Assembly (NCBI GenBank): GCA_028281625.1 | Contig: JANQJN010000079.1 | Location: 1 to 60,510, forward strand | DNA: 60,510 nt | Reading direction: 5' to 3' | DNA from: Emcibacteraceae bacterium | Lineage (GTDB): Bacteria; Pseudomonadota; Alphaproteobacteria; Sphingomonadales; Emcibacteraceae | Shown: one piece after another, positions 1 to 10,500 of the stretch | Layout: every line of letters starts with the position of its first letter | Position numbering within the stretch: position 1 is the first letter of the stretch | Made by a program: the position numbers and the translations under genes | Notes under the pieces: model-generated | What the model saw: the letters and a program-made list of their open reading frames with translations, nothing else | The model's database searches: none | What the model was told of the DNA's origin: nothing

Positions 1-1
1 A

Positions 2-805
2 TTCGTTTCCGCTGTGGCGGAACTGGATGATTTTGAGGGATCTATCAGTCTGCTGATTACCGGCGATGAGGAAGGCCCGGCAATTAATGGTACCGTCAAA
101 ATGCTCGAATGGTTAAAAGAGAATGATGAAATTCCTGATGTATGTATTGTTGGAGAACCAACCAACAAAGAAACGATTGGCGATATGGCAAAAATTGGCC
201 GCCGTGGCAGCATTACCGGGGAACTAACCGTTCACGGTGCACAAGGTCATGTGGCCTATCCACATCTGGCGGATAACCCAATCCCAAGATTGGTGCGGAT
301 GCTGGATAAATTTACCAGAACCGAACTTGATCAAGGTAATGAGCATTTCGAACCCAGTAATCTTGAAGTGGTAACAATTGATGTTGGTAACGAAGCAACC
401 AATGTAATTCCCATGGATGCCAGCGCTCGTTTCAATATCCGCTTTAACAATGAACACACGCCGGACGGCCTGATCAATTGGATCACAGACATCTGCGAAA
501 GCGTGGGCGGGGATTACACGCTGGACGTCAACCTTTCGGGGGATGCGTTTTTGACAGAGGAAGGCCCTTTTACCGAACTCATCAAAAACTCGGTGCGGGA
601 GGTCACAGGTCAAGAGGTTGAACTCAGCACCTCGGGTGGCACGTCCGATGCAAGATTTATAAAAAATTACTGTCCTGTTGCGGAATTTGGCCTTATTAAT
701 AAAACAATTCATAAAGTGAATGAGTGTGTGGCCCTGGATGATCTTGAAACCCTTCGTGACATCTACGTTCAGATGCTGAAGAACTATTTTGGAACCAATG
801 ATTAA
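2..805 (+). CDS. dapE: Succinyl-diaminopimelate desuccinylase, C-terminal part (5' truncated by window edge)
   Basis: Zn-dependent M20-family hydrolase that removes succinate from N-succinyl-LL-diaminopimelate, giving LL-DAP for lysine and peptidoglycan synthesis in the cytosol. The frame is open from base 2, so the N-terminus lies outside the window. Visible motifs are GDEEGPAINGT (catalytic and metal-binding Glu pair), the GEPT loop, the dimerisation domain starting near RRGSITGELTVHGAQGH, and near the C-terminus GGTSDARF followed by the last metal-ligand His in NKTIHKVNE. Two bases separate its stop from the next gene, so they probably share a transcript. It supplies the meso-DAP pathway used by MurE downstream. 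Family assignment is secure; only the start is unseen. Confidence 0.95.
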   Translation, partial: FVSAVAELDDFEGSISLLITGDEEGPAINGTVKMLEWLKENDEIPDVCIVGEPTNKETIGDMAKIGRRGSITGELTVHGAQGHVAYPHLADNPIPRLVRMLDKFTRTELDQGNEHFEPSNLEVVTIDVGNEATNVIPMDASARFNIRFNNEHTPDGLINWITDICESVGGDYTLDVNLSGDAFLTEEGPFTELIKNSVREVTGQEVELSTSGGTSDARFIKNYCPVAEFGLINKTIHKVNECVALDDLETLRDIYVQMLKNYFGTND

Positions 806-807
806 AC

Positions 808-1431
808 ATGTCTGAACAAAAGCCCATATCACTGCCGGCGTATATCTATTACTCGCTCGCAGCCGCATGGAAGCTGGTGCAAGGTAATTCGAGGGCGATG
901 GAATATTTCGATCTTTCATCGGATGGGTTTTGGAAAAGTTTTTGGGCGATCGCACTTATCATCCCTATCTTTGCCATTAAGCTGATTGGCGACAGTAATG
1001 CGGGGTTAGCGCAGCCTTATTTGTCGATCTCAATCTATGTGATAACAGCGCTACCCGTGACCGCCATTGTCATGCATTATTTTACAAGATGGATGAGCAT
1101 TGGTGAACATTACGCGTCAATGGTTATTGCTTACAATTGGCTGAACGCCCTCACTGTAAATATTGTGATGATCATAAGTATGCTGTTACTTCAGCTTTTC
1201 CCTGAAGCGCAAATGGTTGGTATCATCAACATGATTTTATCCTTTTATTTAAAGGTCTATGTGGTGTGGCTTATGTTTAAGGCGTCGCTGCAGATAAGTG
1301 GATGGCTTGCTATTGGTGTACTGCTTTTCGAAAGTCTGTTTAATGGTGTTTACCAGATTATGCTGATGCGTTTTATTGATCCAGAAATGTTCGCCACATT
1401 GATGCAGCAGGTCAGTAATCCACCTTCATAA
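808..1431 (+). CDS. Multi-spanning membrane protein of unknown function, downstream of dapE
   Basis: A 207-residue protein with about five hydrophobic segments: roughly residues 45-62, 70-92, 105-135, 145-165 and 170-190. It has no signal peptide and a soluble N-terminus of about 40 residues. I recognise no catalytic motif. The topology is reminiscent of Yip1-type proteins, but I would not assign that. The ATG follows the dapE stop by two bases, indicating one transcript. Its last 20 bases overlap the 3' end of truA on the other strand, so the two genes converge without an intergenic terminator. An inner-membrane location is inferred from composition only. Confidence 0.75.
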   Translation: MSEQKPISLPAYIYYSLAAAWKLVQGNSRAMEYFDLSSDGFWKSFWAIALIIPIFAIKLIGDSNAGLAQPYLSISIYVITALPVTAIVMHYFTRWMSIGEHYASMVIAYNWLNALTVNIVMIISMLLLQLFPEAQMVGIINMILSFYLKVYVVWLMFKASLQISGWLAIGVLLFESLFNGVYQIMLMRFIDPEMFATLMQQVSNPPS

Positions 1432-2158
1432 AATATAGGCCGTCCGGCGGTGCGTTGAAACCAAGGGCGTTACGGTCGGCGACCAGAAGCGCGTCTTTTA
1501 AATCCTGTTTGGTCCATTTTCCGCGTCCCACATAGTAAAGACATCCAACCATGGATCTCACTTGATGATGAAGATAGGAAATGGCAGAGGTATCCACATA
1601 TATATTTTCCCCGTCCCGCTTGACGGTCAGGCTTTCGAGGGTTTTTAGCGGGGACTTAGACTGGCACTGAACACTGCGGAAGGTGGTAAAGTCATGCTTG
1701 CCGATCAGCACCTGTGCCGCATCATGCATGGCTTCTGCGTCCAATTCTTCTTTGATCTGCCAGGCCTTGCCTTTCTGAAGGCTAAGCTTTGCCCGCCGAT
1801 TAATGATATGGTATCGGTAGTAGCGCTTCTTCGCTGAAAAACGGGCGTGGAAATCATCATCCACTTTTTCTGACGCAAGGATCGAAATGGGCACTGTTTT
1901 AAGATGATAATTGAGGGCGTCCATCACTTTAAAAGCTTCCACATCACGGGGAATATCCACATGGGCGACCATACCTTTGGCGTGGACTCCGGCATCGGTG
2001 CGGCCAGCGGCGTGGAAGCGGCACTGGCTCTGGCAGAATTTAAAGGCTGCTTTTTCCAGTTCTTCCTGAATGCTTGGCGCATTGTCCTGAAGCTGCCAGC
2101 CGCGGTAATTGGTACCATCATATTCTATGGTAAGCTTAAATCGGTTTAGATCGCTCAT
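1412..2158 (-). CDS. truA: tRNA pseudouridine(38-40) synthase TruA
   Basis: Converts uridines 38, 39 and 40 of the tRNA anticodon arm to pseudouridine. The signature GRTDAGVHA carries the catalytic Asp (about residue 55). The N-terminal [14 protein letters not shown] and the C-terminal [18 protein letters not shown] are also typical of TruA, and the length of 248 residues is normal. An upstream in-frame ATG at 2170 exists, but the ATG at 2158 is preferred because it forms an ATGA overlap with the fmt stop, implying translational coupling. It is the last gene of def-fmt-truA. Its 3' end overlaps the convergent membrane protein gene by 20 bases. Confidence 0.96.
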   Translation of the reverse strand: MSDLNRFKLTIEYDGTNYRGWQLQDNAPSIQEELEKAAFKFCQSQCRFHAAGRTDAGVHAKGMVAHVDIPRDVEAFKVMDALNYHLKTVPISILASEKVDDDFHARFSAKKRYYRYHIINRRAKLSLQKGKAWQIKEELDAEAMHDAAQVLIGKHDFTTFRSVQCQSKSPLKTLESLTVKRDGENIYVDTSAISYLHHQVRSMVGCLYYVGRGKWTKQDLKDALLVADRNALGFNAPPDGLYFMKVDY

Positions 2159-3063
2159 GTGAACGAGCACCCGTTTTTAATCTCAAACCCGCGCATTAAG
2201 TCTTGAATATCCATTGGTCCCTTGCCTGCGCGCTGCGCTTTGGTGATTGAAAGCGAACCATCCGCACAGGCGATTACCAGCGGATCCGCGATCTTGGTTC
2301 CGGCTTCACCGGATTTATCATTCAGGGTGGCAGAAAGGATTTTCAGACGTTCACCATTCACTTCTGTCCAGGCGCCAGGGAAGGGCGAAAGACCGTGAAT
2401 ATGGTTTTTGACCGTTTCCGCTGATTGGTTCCAGTTGATACGCGCTTCGGCCTTGTCAATTTTTTTGGCGTAAGTCACGCCGTCTTCGGATTGCGGTACA
2501 GGTGTTAAATCTTCCAGGTTGTCAAGCGCTTCAACTATTGATTTTGCACCAAGCCACATAAGCTTATCTTGAAGAGAACCCGTTGTGTCAGATTCTTCAA
2601 TTGCAATTGTCTTTTCAAGAAGGACCGGTCCGGTATCCAGACCTGCTTCCATTTGCATGATGCCAACACCTGTTTCGGTATCTCCCGCCATGATCGCCCG
2701 ATGGATCGGTGCCGCGCCCCGCCAACGCGGAAGGAGGGAGGCGTGAATATTCAAACATCCATGTTTTGGTGCATCTAGGATCACTTGTGGCAGGATCAAG
2801 CCATAGGCCACCACCACGGCTACATCTGCTTTAAGTGCCGCGAAAGCATCAATGTCTTGCTGCTCCTTGAAGTTCAGCGGATGGCGGACTTTTAACCCGT
2901 TTTTCTCAGCAAATTTTTGAACTGGTGATGGACGATCTTTTTTACCGCGGCCGGCGGGTCTTGGTGGCTGAGTATAAACGGTGGTAATGTCATGGCCTGC
3001 AGTAAGCAGAGCTCTCAGTGCAGCTACGGAAAAATCGGGCGTTCCCATGAATACAATGCGCAT
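2155..3063 (-). CDS. fmt: Methionyl-tRNA formyltransferase
   Basis: Formylates Met-tRNAfMet using 10-formyl-tetrahydrofolate, the step before translation initiation. The N-terminal Rossmann domain begins [13 protein letters not shown]. The formyl-transfer triad is visible as N105 and H107 ([17 protein letters not shown]) and D143 (GLDTGP), matching the family numbering closely. A C-terminal tRNA-binding beta-barrel of about 90 residues follows. It lies 12 bases after def and overlaps truA by the ATGA stop/start, so deformylase, formylase and TruA form one translation-related operon. Length of 302 is typical. Confidence 0.97.
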   Translation of the reverse strand: MRIVFMGTPDFSVAALRALLTAGHDITTVYTQPPRPAGRGKKDRPSPVQKFAEKNGLKVRHPLNFKEQQDIDAFAALKADVAVVVAYGLILPQVILDAPKHGCLNIHASLLPRWRGAAPIHRAIMAGDTETGVGIMQMEAGLDTGPVLLEKTIAIEESDTTGSLQDKLMWLGAKSIVEALDNLEDLTPVPQSEDGVTYAKKIDKAEARINWNQSAETVKNHIHGLSPFPGAWTEVNGERLKILSATLNDKSGEAGTKIADPLVIACADGSLSITKAQRAGKGPMDIQDLMRGFEIKNGCSFT

Positions 3064-3075
3064 GGTCCCCGGCTC

Positions 3076-3591
3076 CTATCCCGCTTTTTCTTTAACGTGT
3101 TTCTTTACCTTGCGCACATACATGCTGCGCTTGATTTTGGAGAGATAATCAATAAACACCACACCATTTAGATGGTCCATTTCGTGCTGAATACAGGTGG
3201 CAAGAAGGCCGTCAGCATGAATTTCTTGTTCATTGCCGTCGTAATCAAGGAATTTAACCTTACATTCGGCCGGGCGTTCAATATCCGCATATTGTTCAGG
3301 GATCGACAGGCATCCTTCGTTATAGGTGTTGAGTTCTTCAGAAGTCCAGGTAATCTCAGGATTGATAAAATACATGGGGTTCGGATCTTCGCCGTCTGGT
3401 GCAATATCGATGACCAAAATACGCAGTAGCCGACCCACCTGGACCGCCGCAAGGCCGATGCCCGGGGCGTCATACATGGTTTCCAGCATATCATCCATGA
3501 AGGTGCGGAGCTCATCGTCAACTTTTTTGACGGGCTCTGAAACCTTTTTAAGAAGCGGATCCGGTACTGTTACAATGGGTAATACAGCCAT
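3076..3591 (-). CDS. def: Peptide deformylase
   Basis: Metalloenzyme that removes the N-formyl group from nascent proteins. All three family motifs are intact: [10 protein letters not shown] (residues 44-53), EGCLSIPE (metal-ligand Cys94) and QHEMDH (His136, catalytic Glu137, His140). Length of 171 residues and the C-terminal basic tail are typical. First gene of def-fmt-truA. The 85-base gap to divergent rmuC must hold both promoters, but I cannot place them firmly. Confidence 0.97.
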   Translation of the reverse strand: MAVLPIVTVPDPLLKKVSEPVKKVDDELRTFMDDMLETMYDAPGIGLAAVQVGRLLRILVIDIAPDGEDPNPMYFINPEITWTSEELNTYNEGCLSIPEQYADIERPAECKVKFLDYDGNEQEIHADGLLATCIQHEMDHLNGVVFIDYLSKIKRSMYVRKVKKHVKEKAG

Positions 3592-3676
3592 AATTTTTTA
3601 TCTTATCCTTTAAATCTTTCAAATGGTAGGTAATATGTGTTGGGTATAAGGTCAAGAAGATAAGGAGCGCATTTAA

Positions 3677-4825
3677 TTGGAACTTGATCAAAATATGATG
3701 ATACTGATCGGCATGGGAGCCATTGGGTTCCTGCTTCTGTCTCTCATTATCATGATGGCGTTACGGGCGAAGTCTGATAAGTCGGAACGCTCGGAAATAT
3801 CAGCTGAATATCAGGAACAGCTTTTTAACATCATGAAGGCGAATGCGTCCCTTGAAGGGCGCATTCAGCAAATGACCGAGCTTAACGCCCGCGCTCAGGA
3901 AGAAATTAAACGCACCATGAATGAACGGCTTGATGTGGTCAGTAAACGTGTTGGTGACAGCCTTGAGCAAAGTCGTGAAAAAACCGGTGAAAGTCTGGAG
4001 AAGCTCAAAGAACGCCTCGCTGTGATTGATGAAGCGCAGAAAAACATCACCGACCTGTCCGGGCAGATGGTGGGACTTCAGGATATTTTATCCAACAAGC
4101 AAGCGCGCGGTGCGTTCGGTGAAATTCAGCTTAATGATCTGGTGTCATCGATCCTGCCCCCGAGTGCATTTGAGTTTCAGGCGACCATGGAAAATGGCAA
4201 ACGTGCGGACTGTTTGATTAAACTTCCGAACCCGCCGGGTTCCATCGTTGTGGATGCCAAGTTCCCGCTTGAAAGTTATCACCGTCTTCATAATGCGGAG
4301 AGTGAGGCAGAGTTTAAAGAAGCCCAGCGTCTGTTTAAGGCTGATATTCAGAAACATGTGAAGGATATTTCAGAGAGATACATAATCAACGGTGTGACGG
4401 CGGAATCCGCGCTGATGTTCCTGCCCAGTGAAGCGGTGTACGCAGAGCTTCATGCAAACTATGCTGACGTGGTCGAAAAATCATATCGTGCCAAGGTTTG
4501 GATCGTTAGCCCGACGACACTGATGGCGACGCTCAATACCGTGCGGGCGGTTCTAAAAGACGCCCGCATGCGGGAGCAGGCGGGCATCATCCAGAAGCAT
4601 GTGACCACACTGCTTGACGATGTGGGCCGACTTGATGACCGGGTCGAAGCGCTTCGCAAACATTTCGGACAAGCAGAAAAAGACATTGATCTGATCGCAA
4701 CCTCGTCCCGCAAAATATCTTCCAAAGTCGATGTGATTGAAAAAATCCAGATGGAAGAGGAAGACCCGGTCGAAGAAGCTATCGAACCCAAGAAAACTCC
4801 GCAGATCAAGCTGCTCGTAGATTAA
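3677..4825 (+). CDS. rmuC: DNA recombination protein RmuC, membrane-anchored
   Basis: RmuC-family protein, thought to limit recombination at inverted repeats; the fold is nuclease-like. An N-terminal transmembrane helix (about residues 7-28) is followed by a long coiled coil (about 35-125) and the RmuC domain (about 135-335) with ARGAFGEIQLNDL and VVDAKFPLESY. The start is a TTG: an AAGGAG ribosome-binding site lies nine bases upstream and no better ATG fits. Divergent from def. The C-terminus is a charged, low-complexity tail. The family call is firm; the biochemical role in alphaproteobacteria is not well established. Confidence 0.93.
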   Translation: MELDQNMMILIGMGAIGFLLLSLIIMMALRAKSDKSERSEISAEYQEQLFNIMKANASLEGRIQQMTELNARAQEEIKRTMNERLDVVSKRVGDSLEQSREKTGESLEKLKERLAVIDEAQKNITDLSGQMVGLQDILSNKQARGAFGEIQLNDLVSSILPPSAFEFQATMENGKRADCLIKLPNPPGSIVVDAKFPLESYHRLHNAESEAEFKEAQRLFKADIQKHVKDISERYIINGVTAESALMFLPSEAVYAELHANYADVVEKSYRAKVWIVSPTTLMATLNTVRAVLKDARMREQAGIIQKHVTTLLDDVGRLDDRVEALRKHFGQAEKDIDLIATSSRKISSKVDVIEKIQMEEEDPVEEAIEPKKTPQIKLLVD

Positions 4826-4900
4826 CGCTTAACCGCCATCATTTTGACAAGCTCTCTCTTTAGCTTGACTTCCATGATGTCTTTTGATTCTTTAGACGCT

Positions 4901-5506
4901 ATGAAAAGCAAGTTACTCATAGCGGCGATTATCGCCGCCGTGGCGGGATGTGCAACGACGCCACCAAGGAATGTTGCCGATAGCTGCGACATGCTTGATG
5001 AAAAGAGCGGCTGGTACAAGGCGACCAAACGCGTGCGCGATAAATATGGCACGCCAATCCATGTACAGCTTGCAATCATTCGTCAGGAAAGCAGCTTTGT
5101 TCATGATGCGAAGCCCGGTCGCAATTACCTGCTATGGGTGATCCCCTGGGGCCGGAAATCGTCGGCGTATGGTTATGCACAGGTTAAAGACAGTACCTGG
5201 GATTGGTACCGGGAAAAAACCGGCAATCACGGCGCCGACCGCGACCGATTTGAGGACGCCGCAGACTTCATCGGCTGGTACAGCAATATCAGCCAACGCA
5301 CACTCGGTATATCCAAATGGGATGCTTATAACCAGTATCTGGCGTACCACGAGGGGCACGGCGGTTTTAAGCGAAAAACCTACCTTAAAAAAGCATGGCT
5401 GGTTGATGTAGCGAAAAAAGTGGATGGATATGCTGCTCAATATGCCGCCCAATTACAGCGCTGCGAAGATGATCTGGATAGTGGCTGGTCGCTCTGGCCG
5501 TTCTAA
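4901..5506 (+). CDS. Lipoprotein with lytic transglycosylase (SLT-like) fold
   Basis: The 201-residue protein starts with a lipoprotein signal, with lipobox VAGC and Cys17 as the lipidated residue. It then carries a lysozyme-like transglycosylase motif, AIIRQESSF, whose Glu63 would be the catalytic acid, and later GYAQVKDSTWDWY, matching the second SLT motif. The expected role is cleavage of peptidoglycan glycan strands from the outer membrane's inner leaflet. A longer frame opens at 4844, but the ATG at 4901 is chosen because it puts the basic n-region, hydrophobic core and lipobox in correct register. No clear Shine-Dalgarno sequence was found. A short gap precedes the following secreted-protein gene, so the two may be cotranscribed. 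Confidence 0.82.
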   Translation: MKSKLLIAAIIAAVAGCATTPPRNVADSCDMLDEKSGWYKATKRVRDKYGTPIHVQLAIIRQESSFVHDAKPGRNYLLWVIPWGRKSSAYGYAQVKDSTWDWYREKTGNHGADRDRFEDAADFIGWYSNISQRTLGISKWDAYNQYLAYHEGHGGFKRKTYLKKAWLVDVAKKVDGYAAQYAAQLQRCEDDLDSGWSLWPF

Positions 5507-5531
5507 TTCAATTGTAAAAACAGGGGGCCCA

Positions 5532-5987
5532 ATGAAATTTTTCTTTTTGTCAACGTTGTTGCTGAGCAGCATCTTTGGCGCCGCGCACGCGCAAGATAGC
5601 AGCAATTGGCAAAATTATCTGGAAATCAAGGAACCTTATTTTAAAGAAACTCGCCGCAATCGTCAGCGGGTGATCGATTATATGCCCAACTTTAAAAATG
5701 TGAGCGACCGTCGAGTCATAAAAGTGCGGTTTTCAACCGATTTCATGGACGGTGAGGGCAAAATCGTTTTTAAAACCAGGGGACTTTTAACGCAGCTTAT
5801 AAAGCCTGGATCATCAAGCTGGTCTAAGGAATATTATAGTTTTTTCGATAATCAGTTCTTGAATGATGACACATATGACATTCTACTGCCGCTGTTTGAA
5901 ATCAGAGATAAAGACATTCAAAAGATTGAGGTTCAGTCAATTGAGTTTGAAGATGGTGAAATCTTAAAATTCGAAGCCATAAAATAA
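5532..5987 (+). CDS. Exported protein of unknown function
   Basis: 151 residues starting at an ATG preceded by a G-rich ribosome-binding site (CAGGGGG, 5521-5527). A clear signal peptide ends AHA (cleavage after about residue 20). The mature part, about 130 residues, is mixed charged and hydrophobic with alternating strands and no cysteines; I recognise no family. It lies 25 bases after the transglycosylase-like lipoprotein, so an envelope-related function is plausible but unproven. A GC-rich hairpin downstream probably ends its transcript. Confidence 0.72.
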   Translation: MKFFFLSTLLLSSIFGAAHAQDSSNWQNYLEIKEPYFKETRRNRQRVIDYMPNFKNVSDRRVIKVRFSTDFMDGEGKIVFKTRGLLTQLIKPGSSSWSKEYYSFFDNQFLNDDTYDILLPLFEIRDKDIQKIEVQSIEFEDGEILKFEAIK

Positions 5988-6075
5988 AAATCAAATAATG
6001 GCATAATTTGGCCTTAATTTTAAGTTTTACTCGAAACTAGTCATAAGAACCAACAAAACCCATTTATGTTGAGAT

Positions 6076-6119
6076 AACGCCCCGTGTGCATGTTTGCGGC
6101 ACCGGGGCGTTGTAATTTT
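6076..6119. terminator. GC-rich hairpin between convergent genes
   Basis: A perfect 9-bp stem, AACGCCCCG (6076-6084) with CGGGGCGTT (6103-6111), loop of 18 bases, followed on the plus strand by a short T-containing tail. It sits between the exported protein gene (plus) and the amidohydrolase gene (minus). It is a likely bidirectional terminator, but with a weak U-tract. Confidence 0.55.
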
Positions 6120-6139
6120 GGGCGTCACTAAGGTATTGA

Positions 6140-7489
6140 TTAGTACCCGTCCGGCCAGGGGAAGAGATCCGCCGGGCGAGGAACATTGAGGTCAATTTCG
6201 GTCCCTCTTGCCATCACGAAAGTTGGGTTCATCAGCGTGCCGATATCTTCTAGTGGATTACCCGCGGACGCAATGATATCTGCTTCCTTGCCTGCTTCGA
6301 TGGTGCCAGTAACGGCAGTCAGATCCATCAGATCGGCCGCATTCACTGTCGCGGATACCAGAATTGCCCGCTCCGGCATACCAGCTTCATTCATGAGCAC
6401 CAGCTCATATCCGTTGGTGCCATGATCGTTAACACCTGCATCAGTTCCAAAAGCGATTTTAACGCCTTTGTCATGAGCAAGCTTCAAGGCCTGTTTCATC
6501 ATTGGCCCTACCTCCAGCGCTTTTTGGCGCACAGGTGCAATGAAGAAATGAGGCTGTTCTTTGGCAATCCGCTCAACGGTGTAACCGGCAATTAGTGTTG
6601 GTACCAGATACGCTCCGGTTTCAACGAACAGATCCGCGGTGCCTTCGTCCAGATAGGATCCATGTTCAATGCTGTCCACACCAGCGCGAAGGGCGGCTTC
6701 CAGTCCGATGCGTCCGTGTGCATGCGCAGCTACTTTACGGCCCATGGCGTGGGCGGCTTCAACCAATGCTATTTGTTCTTCATCGGTAAACTGCTGGTCA
6801 GTGCCCGTAGCGGTTTTGCTTAATACGCCACCGGTGGCGACATATTTAATATGGTCGGCGCCATATTTGATTTGTGTTCGCACGGCTCTGCGGCATTCCG
6901 CGATACCGTCACAAATTCCTGAATGGGGGGTCGCAAACACATCATCCCGAAATCCATTACTGCTATCGCCATGGCCACCAGTTGGTGAAATGCCTTGGCC
7001 CGATGCTTTTATGCGGGGTCCCATGACGATGTCCTGATTAATGGCATCACGAAGCGCGAAAATAGCGTTGCGATCACCGCCCACATTACGGATGGTGGTA
7101 AAACCGGCACGCAATGTGCGCATACCATATTCGACGCCCATCAAGGTCAGCATTTGTGATGAGCGTGTGACCCTCAGCTCCCGACTGTTGGGTTCCTGTT
7201 GACCCAGAATATGTGTGTGGGTGTCTATAAGCCCTGCCATCACGAACTGGTTACTAAGATCAATCATTTCGGCGTCAGCGGCCCCTTCGACGTCAGAGGC
7301 AGAAACATAACCGTCCCGTACTTCCACAATCTGTTTATTTTTAATGACGATGCTTTGCTCCGATTTTGCCTCTTCGCGTGCGTCAGCAAGCAAGGTTCCG
7401 GCGTGGATGATTTTCCACTTGTCCTGCGCCACGGCTGATACCGTCAGGCTTACAAACATCGCGCCCGCTAAAAGCGTTTTTTTAAACAT
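6140..7489 (-). CDS. Exported metal-dependent amidohydrolase (imidazolonepropionase/prolidase-like)
   Basis: A 449-residue TIM-barrel amidohydrolase with a signal peptide (cleavage near AVA, residue 21), so a periplasmic enzyme. The binuclear metal centre can be read: H91 and H93 (IDTHTH), a likely carboxylated Lys215 (HIKYVATGG), H256 (VAAHAHG), H276 (SIEHGS) and D350 (FGTDAGV). These are the hallmarks of the group that includes Xaa-Pro dipeptidase-like and imidazolonepropionase-like hydrolases of cyclic amides or dipeptides. The substrate cannot be deduced. It lies 47 bases after the 5-oxoprolinase gene on the same strand, so the pair may act in sequential hydrolysis of cyclic amides or peptides. 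Confidence 0.88.
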   Translation of the reverse strand: MFKKTLLAGAMFVSLTVSAVAQDKWKIIHAGTLLADAREEAKSEQSIVIKNKQIVEVRDGYVSASDVEGAADAEMIDLSNQFVMAGLIDTHTHILGQQEPNSRELRVTRSSQMLTLMGVEYGMRTLRAGFTTIRNVGGDRNAIFALRDAINQDIVMGPRIKASGQGISPTGGHGDSSNGFRDDVFATPHSGICDGIAECRRAVRTQIKYGADHIKYVATGGVLSKTATGTDQQFTDEEQIALVEAAHAMGRKVAAHAHGRIGLEAALRAGVDSIEHGSYLDEGTADLFVETGAYLVPTLIAGYTVERIAKEQPHFFIAPVRQKALEVGPMMKQALKLAHDKGVKIAFGTDAGVNDHGTNGYELVLMNEAGMPERAILVSATVNAADLMDLTAVTGTIEAGKEADIIASAGNPLEDIGTLMNPTFVMARGTEIDLNVPRPADLFPWPDGY

Positions 7490-7536
7490 GAACTTCTCCC
7501 AATATGATTTTGTGAATGTTATATTATCGCAATTTT

Positions 7537-10500
7537 TTACGAATTACCATAGCCCCCGCCACCTGGTGTTTTAATGATAAAAATGTCACCTTTTTGCACA
7601 GTAGTTTCAGCGCTGCTGGCAAGTGTTTCTATCTCCCCATTAGCCCGTTTAATCCAATTTTCACCGCGTGCCGCATCACCACCACCATGTAGTCCCGGCG
7701 GCGAAATATTTCTGTTATTGGAAAGTATTGCTGCTTTCATTTCCTGGTGGAATTCCATATGTCGTTCTGTACCATTGCCGCCAGTATATTTTCCTGTTCC
7801 GCCACTATTTTCACGTATTTTAAACTGTTGCAGAATAACGGGATAACGCCACTCCAGCACTTCGGGGTCCGTGAGGCGACTATTGGTCATATGAGTTTGT
7901 ACAGCGCTGGCACCATCACTTCTGGGGCTAGCACCCATGCCACCGGCGATGGTTTCATAATATTGAAGAGCGTCATTTCCAAAGGTGAAATTGTTCATGG
8001 TTCCCTGCGACGCAGCCATTGCCCCAAGCGCCAAGAAAAGTGCGTTTACAATCGCCTGTGAAGTTTCCACGTTGCCAGCAACGACGGCCCTTGGGTAATC
8101 AGGGTTTAAGAAACAACCTTGGGGCACGATAATTTCTACAGGCTTAAGACAACCTTGGTTGAGCGGGATATCATCTTCTACCAGGCAGCGAAATACATAA
8201 AGAACCGCTGCATGGCAAATAGCAAGCGGTGCATTAAAATTATTATCAAGCTCTGCACTGGTTCCGCTAAAATCGATGATCGCGGATCTGTTTTCCTGAT
8301 CGATCTGTATAGTCCCGCGAATATGGGCGCCGTTATCTAGAGGGTAGTTGAACTCTGCATCACTTAGTTTATGAATAACGCGGCGCACGGATTCTTCGGC
8401 GTTATCCTGCATATGTTTCATATAAGCGGTGACTGTGTCGCGACCGTAATGATCGACAATGCGGTCAAGTTCCCGAAGACCTTTTTCGTTGGCGGCAATT
8501 TGCCCTTTTAGGTCCGCGATATTCTGTTCGGGATTTCGCGCAGGAAAAGCTCCTGATGTCAGCTGATCACGAAGTTGCTGTTCCTTAAATTTGCCGCCTG
8601 CGGCCAGTAAGAAATCATCAAAAAGAATACCCTCTTCATCAATGTTTTTGGACATGGGGGGCATGGATCCCGGTGTGATGCCGCCGATATCCGCATGATG
8701 TCCCCGCGTCGCCACATAGAATTTTGGATCTTGGGTGGTCCCATCAAACCATGGCGAAATCACGGTAATATCGGGAAGGTGGGTGCCACCATTGTAAGGG
8801 TCATTGAGCATATATACGTCACCTTTTTTCATGACGCCTTTGCGGTTTTCAATGACCGTTTGGATGCTTTTACCCATGGAACCCAGGTGTACAGGCATAT
8901 GGGGAGCATTGGCAACGAGATTACCGTCCGCGTCAAAAAGCGCACATGAAAAATCCAGACGTTCTTTCATGTTGACCGAATGGGCCACATTTTCCAGGAC
9001 CGCACCCATCTGTTCGGCTATGGACATGAACAGGTTATTAAATATTTCCAGTTGAATTGGGTCCACCGAGGTGCCGATGGCGCTTAATTGCGCTAGTTCT
9101 TCTTCTCGCTCAAAGATAAGATTGTCTTGTTCGTCGGTTCGGGCGGTCCAACCTTTTTCAAGATAATTTGTTCCATGATCCTCGCGTATGATTGCTGGGC
9201 CGGTCAGCTGTTTTATATGTATGCCTAACTCATGACGATGAATGACAGATGCGGCCATCCACTGTCCGTGTCGGAATATTTTTGTCCGTTTAATTTCTGG
9301 TTTGACTCCGGATTTTGGAGGAATGACAGTCACGCTACCACCACCGCCGTAGGCCTCAGCATGCATCTTTTCTACGATCAGTGGTTTTTCTGGCGAAATA
9401 AAACCAAATTGCTGACGGTGCAGTTTTTCAAACTCCTGTTGCATAGCGGGTACATCGGCAATTGCCACTTCCAGTGTACTGTCGCTACCCTGATATTTTA
9501 CATGAAGTCGAGTGTTGATTTTAGTATCTGAAACATTTTGCTCAGTAAGTGTCGACTTGGCATGTTCCGCAAGGGCGACGGCGATACGATTAAGATTATC
9601 GCCATTTTCTTCAGCGAGCAGTTGTTCGACCGTTTGTTCCTTGATGGTGCGCAGATCGGCAAGCCCCATTCCAAATGCGCTTAAGACGCCAGCAAACGGA
9701 TGGAGGAAAATCTTCTTAATTCCCAGCGTATCCGCAATCTTACAGGCGTGCTGCCCGCCCGCTCCACCGAAACTTACGAGAGTGTAATCGCGGACATCAT
9801 AGCCTTTTTCAGTAGATATTTTTTTAATGGCCGCGGCCATATTTTCCACGGCAATATCGAGAAATCCTTCAGCGATTTCTTCGATGGATAGATTATCACC
9901 AATTTCCGCCGCTAATGTCACAAACTTATCTTTGACGATGTCCCTATCCAAAGGTTGATCAGCACTATTACCAAACGTGTTAGGAAAATGATCCGGATTG
10001 ATAAAACCAAGAAGCAAATTACAGTCAGTAACGCTTAATGGACCGCCGTTTCGGTAGCACGCGGGACCTGGTGAGGCGCCAGCGCTGTCAGGACCAACCC
10101 GAAGACGGCTGCCATCATATGCAAGGATGGATCCGCCGCCAGCTGCAACCGTGTGAATGTTCATCATTGGCGTTCGCACCCGAACACCAGCGACAACTGT
10201 TTCGTAAGTGCGTTCAAATGAGCCGTCAAAGTGGCTGACATCGGTTGAGGTTCCCCCCATATCGAAACCTATTATCTTGTCATACCCCGCTGCCTGCGCT
10301 GTTTTAACGGCACCGACAATTCCACCTGCTGGACCGGAAAGTATAGCGTCCTTTCCCTTAAATACTGCTGCATTTGCAAGGCCGCCATTTGACTGCATAA
10401 AATAAAGTGGTGTACTACCCAGTTTTGCCCTCATTTGTTCGACGTAACGGAGCAATATGGGATTTAAATAAGCATCAACAACCGTGGTATCCCCGCGACC

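Noticed and set aside
224-955. 243-codon antisense frame over dapE
   Set aside because: dapE motifs on the plus strand are intact through this region; the antisense product shows no family features.
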